In this document: positions 60,532 to 64,000 of the stretch, piece after piece
Layout of the letters: each line of letters begins with the position of its first letter
Numbering within the stretch: the first letter of the stretch is position 1
NCBI GenBank assembly: GCA_020861185.1
Contig: JAJBSV010000008.1
Span: 277,016-341,015, forward strand
Reading direction: 5' to 3'
Length of the DNA: 64,000 nucleotides
DNA from: Ruminococcus sp.
GTDB lineage: Bacteria; Bacillota; Clostridia; Oscillospirales; Ruminococcaceae
Notes under the pieces: generated by a model
Told to the model about the DNA's origin: nothing
The model's input: only the letters and a program-made list of their open reading frames with translations
The model's database searches: none
Program-made: the position numbers and the translations under genes

Positions 60532-60996
60532 TTATTCAGTCGCAAATGCGCTGTCCACAACGCTTTTTGCGGAGTCAAAATCTGAAATTATAATCAGAAT
60601 ATCATAGCTCCCGTAAGTAATGAGCTTGGTGTTTTCGATTTTCTGAACCTCCAACGGGGCGTAACCCTTGAAATCGTTAAGCCTTGTATCCAAGAAATCT
60701 TCAAGCATTTCTTCGGTTTCGTCCTGTGTCTCGTCGTCCGGCGACTTGAAAATTGCAATTATATCTGCCGAAATGTCCTCTGTTGAGTACATGACGCAGT
60801 AATCATCATAAACGGAGCTGTCACAACCGAAGACTATATCGACTGTTTCGCTGTCCGCAAGCGCAAAATTATCAGACTCTCCGAGAGTTTCAAGTATTTC
60901 TGTCGCCAACTCCGTGGCATCCGGTGAAGGAAGAGCGCTTCCGCAAGCGGTAAAAAGCACTGAAACCGCAAGAATTATTATTCCGATTTTTTTCAT
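60532..60996 (-). CDS. DUF4358 lipoprotein
   Basis: A 154-aa lipoprotein: signal MKKIGIIILAVSVLFTAC with lipid Cys18, then a short alpha/beta domain with EILETLGESDNFALADSE and the family ending IENTKLITYGSYDILIIISDF. DUF4358 proteins have no known activity; in Clostridia they are often encoded with MBOAT acyltransferases and SGNH hydrolases, a set linked to acetylation of wall polymers. Here only the SGNH gene is next to it, 10 bp upstream. Acidic overall. Confidence 0.85.
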   Translation of the reverse strand: MKKIGIIILAVSVLFTACGSALPSPDATELATEILETLGESDNFALADSETVDIVFGCDSSVYDDYCVMYSTEDISADIIAIFKSPDDETQDETEEMLEDFLDTRLNDFKGYAPLEVQKIENTKLITYGSYDILIIISDFDSAKSVVDSAFATE

Positions 60997-61006
60997 ACCA
61001 TATCAC

Positions 61007-61879
61007 CTATCCGGCAACATGCGTGAGTATGTAGTCTATAAACAGCTCATAGGTCGAGTATTTCAGATGGACGCCATCGTTTTCCGCATATGATGACGGA
61101 AGAGAGCTTCCGCCGTCTTTAAGATATGAGTTGACATCGAGATAGTGGAGCGACTTATCATTGGCATACTCAAGAAGAAGCTCGTTGAAGCTGTCAAGGT
61201 CACTGTTAGATATTGGCGTTTCGACGGACGATTCTTTATCCGAGGTTACCGGCGGAACCGAGATTATATAAATCTCAGAGTCGGGGCACTTATTCATAAG
61301 CTTCTTCATAAATGACGTGAAGTAGTCATACATGTCGTCGACGCTGAGCCACGCCGCGCCGTTTGTGCCGAGCATGACATAGATGTTTTCCGGCTGACTT
61401 TCCTCGAGTGCATCCAGAACGGTCATTGTGCCATACTGGGTTTCGATTTCCTCGGTTTCAATTTTGGCAATGCTCATTGAAACGCTTGCATAGACACTCG
61501 AAGACGAAACCAAGCCATAAGAGGAAAGCCCATAGGTTATCGAATCTCCGATGAAAACGCAACTGTCAAGGTAATCGCTTGAAACAGCCTCACTCTCGGG
61601 AACGGGATTTATTATTTCCGAAGATTCCAACTCCTCGGATTCAGAATAGGTATCCGTAGTCGCTACTGAGTTATCCTCTTCCTCATCGTCATCATTTCCC
61701 AAAATCGGCGCAAACGAAGGGACATATATCTCTCTGTCCTCGGACAGCACTTCTTCAAGGGTCGTGCTTTTCATATATCTGTAGAAGACGACACCGAAAA
61801 TAATGATAACTCCCAACAGGACTATTCCGAAATTATATCTTACCTTGAGAGGCTTTTTGGTTCTTGATACGTTAGCCAT
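61007..61879 (-). CDS. Membrane-anchored SGNH/GDSL hydrolase
   Basis: A 290-aa protein with a basic N-terminus, one membrane helix (FGIVLLGVIIIFGVVFY, about 17-33), an acidic linker (NDDDEEEDNS) and an extracytoplasmic SGNH domain: block I CVFIGDSITYG with the Ser, block III LGTNGAAW, and block V DGVHLKYS with Asp and His. The catalytic triad is complete. Likely an O-acyl esterase or acyltransferase partner on wall polymers, judged by the DUF4358 neighbour. Its promoter is at 61913-61941, divergent from asnB. Confidence 0.88.
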   Translation of the reverse strand: MANVSRTKKPLKVRYNFGIVLLGVIIIFGVVFYRYMKSTTLEEVLSEDREIYVPSFAPILGNDDDEEEDNSVATTDTYSESEELESSEIINPVPESEAVSSDYLDSCVFIGDSITYGLSSYGLVSSSSVYASVSMSIAKIETEEIETQYGTMTVLDALEESQPENIYVMLGTNGAAWLSVDDMYDYFTSFMKKLMNKCPDSEIYIISVPPVTSDKESSVETPISNSDLDSFNELLLEYANDKSLHYLDVNSYLKDGGSSLPSSYAENDGVHLKYSTYELFIDYILTHVAG

Positions 61880-61912
61880 TGGTATGCTCCTCTGAAAATC
61901 TTTCTACCGATT

Positions 61913-61941
61913 ATTATATAGCAAAAAGGCGTGACTTTCAA
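61913..61941 (-). promoter_or_regulatory. Sigma-A promoter of the SGNH-DUF4358 operon
   Basis: TTGAAA and TATAAT with a 17-bp spacer, 33 bp upstream of the SGNH gene. Confidence 0.78.
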
Positions 61942-62001
61942 GGAATTTTGCGAATTTTCATTATTTGTAACCCGCTTGTAACCATATTTCTTGTTATGGG
62001 C

Positions 62002-62030
62002 TTGAAAAATGCTTCCAAATCGTCTATAAT
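62002..62030 (+). promoter_or_regulatory. Sigma-A promoter of asnB
   Basis: TTGAAA and TATAAT with a 17-bp spacer, 68 bp upstream of the asnB start. The leader holds a small GTGGG/CCCAT hairpin but no riboswitch or T-box motif that I could recognise. Confidence 0.78.
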
Positions 62031-62098
62031 GGTTTGATAAGATATGTCTTTTCGGCTGTGGGAACTGCCCATGGCATTCAACAAAGGAGGATGACAGC

Positions 62099-63925
62099 AT
62101 GTGCGGCTTTGTCGGCTTTACAAACACCATTCAGGACGCAAAAACGGTTCTTGAGCGTCAGATGGACTCTATCAAGCACAGAGGTCCCGATTCTGACGGA
62201 GAATACATTGACAATGATATAGCGATGGGCTTCCGTCGGCTTTCAATTATTGATCTTTCGGGAGGCGACCAACCTATCTACAACGAAGACGGCTCGATGG
62301 TTATCGTCTTCAACGGCGAAATTTACAACTATCAGAAGCTTCGTGAAGAGCTCATTATGAAGGGACACACCTTCAAGACGAACACCGACACCGAGGCCCT
62401 TGTTCACGGCTATGAGCAATGGGGCAAGGATATGCTTAATAAGCTCAGAGGCATGTTTGCTTTTGTCATCTGGGATAAGAATAAAAAAGAGCTCTTTGGT
62501 GCACGCGATTATTTCGGAATCAAGCCGCTTTACTACACCGAGATGGGCGGAAGCTTCATCTTCGGCTCGGAAATCAAGAGCCTGATTCTGCACCCGCTTT
62601 TCAAAAAAGAGCTCAACGAGGCGGCACTTGAGAGCTATCTCACATTCCAGTATTCCCCGTGCGTAGAGACTTTCTTCAAGGGCGTTTACAGGCTTCCTCC
62701 GGCTCACTCGTTTCTGTACAAGAACGGCAAGCTTTCTGTCGAGAGATACTGGAGCGTCGAATTCGAAGCCGATGAGGAGCCTTCGCTTGACGAGTGGGTC
62801 GATAAGATTTCGGACACGTTCAAGGACTCGGTTGAGGCTCACAAAATAGCCGATGTTGAGGTCGGTAGCTTCCTTTCAAGCGGAGTTGATTCGAGCTATG
62901 TTGCGGCGGTTGCAAATGTCGACAAGACTTTTACCGTCGGCTTCGGCGAGGACGAGAGATATAACGAAATTGGCTACGCTAAAGAGTTTTCGAAGTTTAT
63001 CGGTAAAGAGAATATTTCGAAGGTCATCACCGCCGATGAATACTGGGGAGAATTTCCAAAGATTCAGTATCACATGGACGAACCGCTTGCCGACCCTGCG
63101 GCTGTTGCGCTGTACTTTGTTTGCAAGCTCGCTTCCGAGAGCGTTAAGGTCGTTTTAAGCGGTGAGGGTGCGGACGAGATTTTTGGCGGATACAACATCT
63201 ACAAAGAGCCGGACGACGTCACCATCTACAATAAAATCCCCCGCCCTATAAGGCGAGGAATCGGAAAAATCTGCGAGCATCTGTCGGCGCACAGAGGTCT
63301 GAATTTCCTTATAAGACGAGGAAAAGACCTTGAGGAGAGATTCATCGGAAACGCCTATATCTTTTCGGAAAAAGAGAGAAAGGCTCTTCTGAAAGTCAAA
63401 ACCGATGCTCCGAACGCTATGGAGATTACGAAGCCGTTCTATGATAAAGTATCCGATAAGGACAGCGTCACAAAGATGCAATACTTGGACCTCAACATGT
63501 GGCTTGCCGGTGACATTCTTCTCAAGGCTGACAGAATGAGTATGGCAAATTCGCTTGAATTGAGAGTTCCGTTCCTTGATAAAGAAGTCATGGCTCTCGG
63601 CGAGAAGATTCCGACAAAGTATCGTGTCACGAAAGAAAATACCAAGTACGCCATGAGACTTGCGGCGCACAGAGCCTGCCCGCCGAGAACCGCCGACAAG
63701 AAGAAGCTCGGCTTCCCTGTTCCGATTCGTGTCTGGCTCAAAGAGGATAAGTACTACAATATCGTTAAGTCAGAATTCGAGAGCGAGAACGGCAAAAAGT
63801 TCTTCAATACCGAAAAGGCTGTTCAGCTCCTCGACGACCACAGAAACGGCAAGTACGACAATTCGAGAAAGATATGGACTATCTATACGTTCTTGGTCTG
63901 GTATAAAGTGTACTTTGGAGATTAA
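62099..63925 (+). CDS. asnB: Asparagine synthetase B, glutamine-hydrolysing
   Basis: Makes asparagine from aspartate, ATP and glutamine. The 608-aa protein starts MCGFVGF, so Cys2 is the nucleophile of the glutaminase domain after Met removal; RGPDSDGEY, GDQPIYNEDG and VFNGEIYNY follow. The synthetase half has the PPi loop SSGVDSSYVAA (about 260), LSGEGADEIFGGY, and DRMSMANSLELRVPFLD. The RBS AAAGGAGG is strong. It is one of the few plus-strand genes in this part of the window, divergent from the SGNH gene. Confidence 0.95.
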   Translation: MCGFVGFTNTIQDAKTVLERQMDSIKHRGPDSDGEYIDNDIAMGFRRLSIIDLSGGDQPIYNEDGSMVIVFNGEIYNYQKLREELIMKGHTFKTNTDTEALVHGYEQWGKDMLNKLRGMFAFVIWDKNKKELFGARDYFGIKPLYYTEMGGSFIFGSEIKSLILHPLFKKELNEAALESYLTFQYSPCVETFFKGVYRLPPAHSFLYKNGKLSVERYWSVEFEADEEPSLDEWVDKISDTFKDSVEAHKIADVEVGSFLSSGVDSSYVAAVANVDKTFTVGFGEDERYNEIGYAKEFSKFIGKENISKVITADEYWGEFPKIQYHMDEPLADPAAVALYFVCKLASESVKVVLSGEGADEIFGGYNIYKEPDDVTIYNKIPRPIRRGIGKICEHLSAHRGLNFLIRRGKDLEERFIGNAYIFSEKERKALLKVKTDAPNAMEITKPFYDKVSDKDSVTKMQYLDLNMWLAGDILLKADRMSMANSLELRVPFLDKEVMALGEKIPTKYRVTKENTKYAMRLAAHRACPPRTADKKKLGFPVPIRVWLKEDKYYNIVKSEFESENGKKFFNTEKAVQLLDDHRNGKYDNSRKIWTIYTFLVWYKVYFGD

Positions 63926-63947
63926 AAAAATCCCGCACAGTATCATA

Positions 63948-63979
63948 GCTAAATACCGACAAGTAACTATTTAGCCTTT
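63948..63979 (+). terminator. Possible terminator after asnB
   Basis: Perfect 8-bp but A/T-rich stem GCTAAATA/TATTTAGC with a 12-nt loop, then CTTTT. It lies 22 bp after the asnB stop. The stem is weak, and the sequence up to 64000 shows no gene. Confidence 0.4.
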
Positions 63980-64000
63980 TGGCAGCTCAGAAAGCGGTGT

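Noticed and set aside
1..64000. CRISPR arrays, insertion sequences, prophage or integrative-element ends
   Set aside because: No regularly spaced repeats, transposase, integrase, phage structural genes or tRNA-flanking direct repeats were seen.

Overview
The window is a chromosomal stretch from a low-GC Gram-positive anaerobe, most likely a member of the Clostridia (Oscillospiraceae/Ruminococcaceae-like; this placement is an inference). Support comes from the Gram-positive replicative polymerase PolC, the anaerobic ribonucleotide reductase NrdD/NrdG, a T-box leader on alaS, a degenerate HPr of the Crh type, RBSs of the GGAGG class, and near-consensus sigma-A promoters (TTGACA-N17-TATAAT) before many genes. 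I saw no prophage, insertion sequence, CRISPR array or rRNA operon.

Layout. 1-7.3 kb (minus): an operon pyrH-frr-uppS-cdsA-dxr-rseP-ispG-polC for nucleotide, isoprenoid and phospholipid supply and replication. 7.3-11.2 kb (minus): der-plsY-gpsA and the yceD-rpmF pair. 11.3-14.7 kb (minus): a small P-loop protein, pgi, a decayed D-Ala-D-Ala carboxypeptidase-like gene and an HPr-like regulator. 14.9-19.4 kb: mtaB (plus), then an ABC exporter and an ECF sigma/anti-sigma pair (minus). 19.5-23.2 kb (minus): glycolytic operon pgk-tpiA-gpmI. 23.3-30.2 kb: orphan FtsX-type permease, trmL, pyridoxamine kinase, a 59-aa membrane protein (plus), and a YesL / SpoIIM-like / TPR membrane-protein cluster. 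30.3-34.6 kb (plus): MarR plus a heterodimeric ABC exporter. 34.6-41.1 kb: three tRNAs (one Ser, two Gln), a MATE pump, a yfcE phosphodiesterase and a tightly coupled acyltransferase-GT8-GT8-acyltransferase operon. 41.2-45.9 kb: a phosphoribosyltransferase, a HIT protein, alaS with its T-box, and a HAD protein. 45.9-50.1 kb (minus): a second MarR/heterodimeric ABC module with a 35-bp palindromic operator, and tRNA-Val. 50.2-55.7 kb: an esterase, a small DUF6514-like protein and the nucleoside-salvage operon deoC-deoD-deoB-cdd-pdp. 55.7-60.4 kb: a peptide-type binding lipoprotein, nrdG and nrdD under tandem NrdR-like boxes. 60.5-64 kb: a DUF4358 lipoprotein, an SGNH hydrolase and asnB.

Most genes are housekeeping. 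The parts most worth a second look are: the acyltransferase/GT8 operon (36.9-40.5 kb), which resembles a glycolipid pathway; the S11-peptidase homologue that has lost all three catalytic motifs and carries a G7 frameshift; the HPr-like protein without the phosphorylatable histidine; the anti-sigma gene broken at an A6 tract; two MarR-controlled heterodimeric exporters with the same asymmetric ATPase sites; and overlapping face-to-face promoters between yfcE and the MATE gene.
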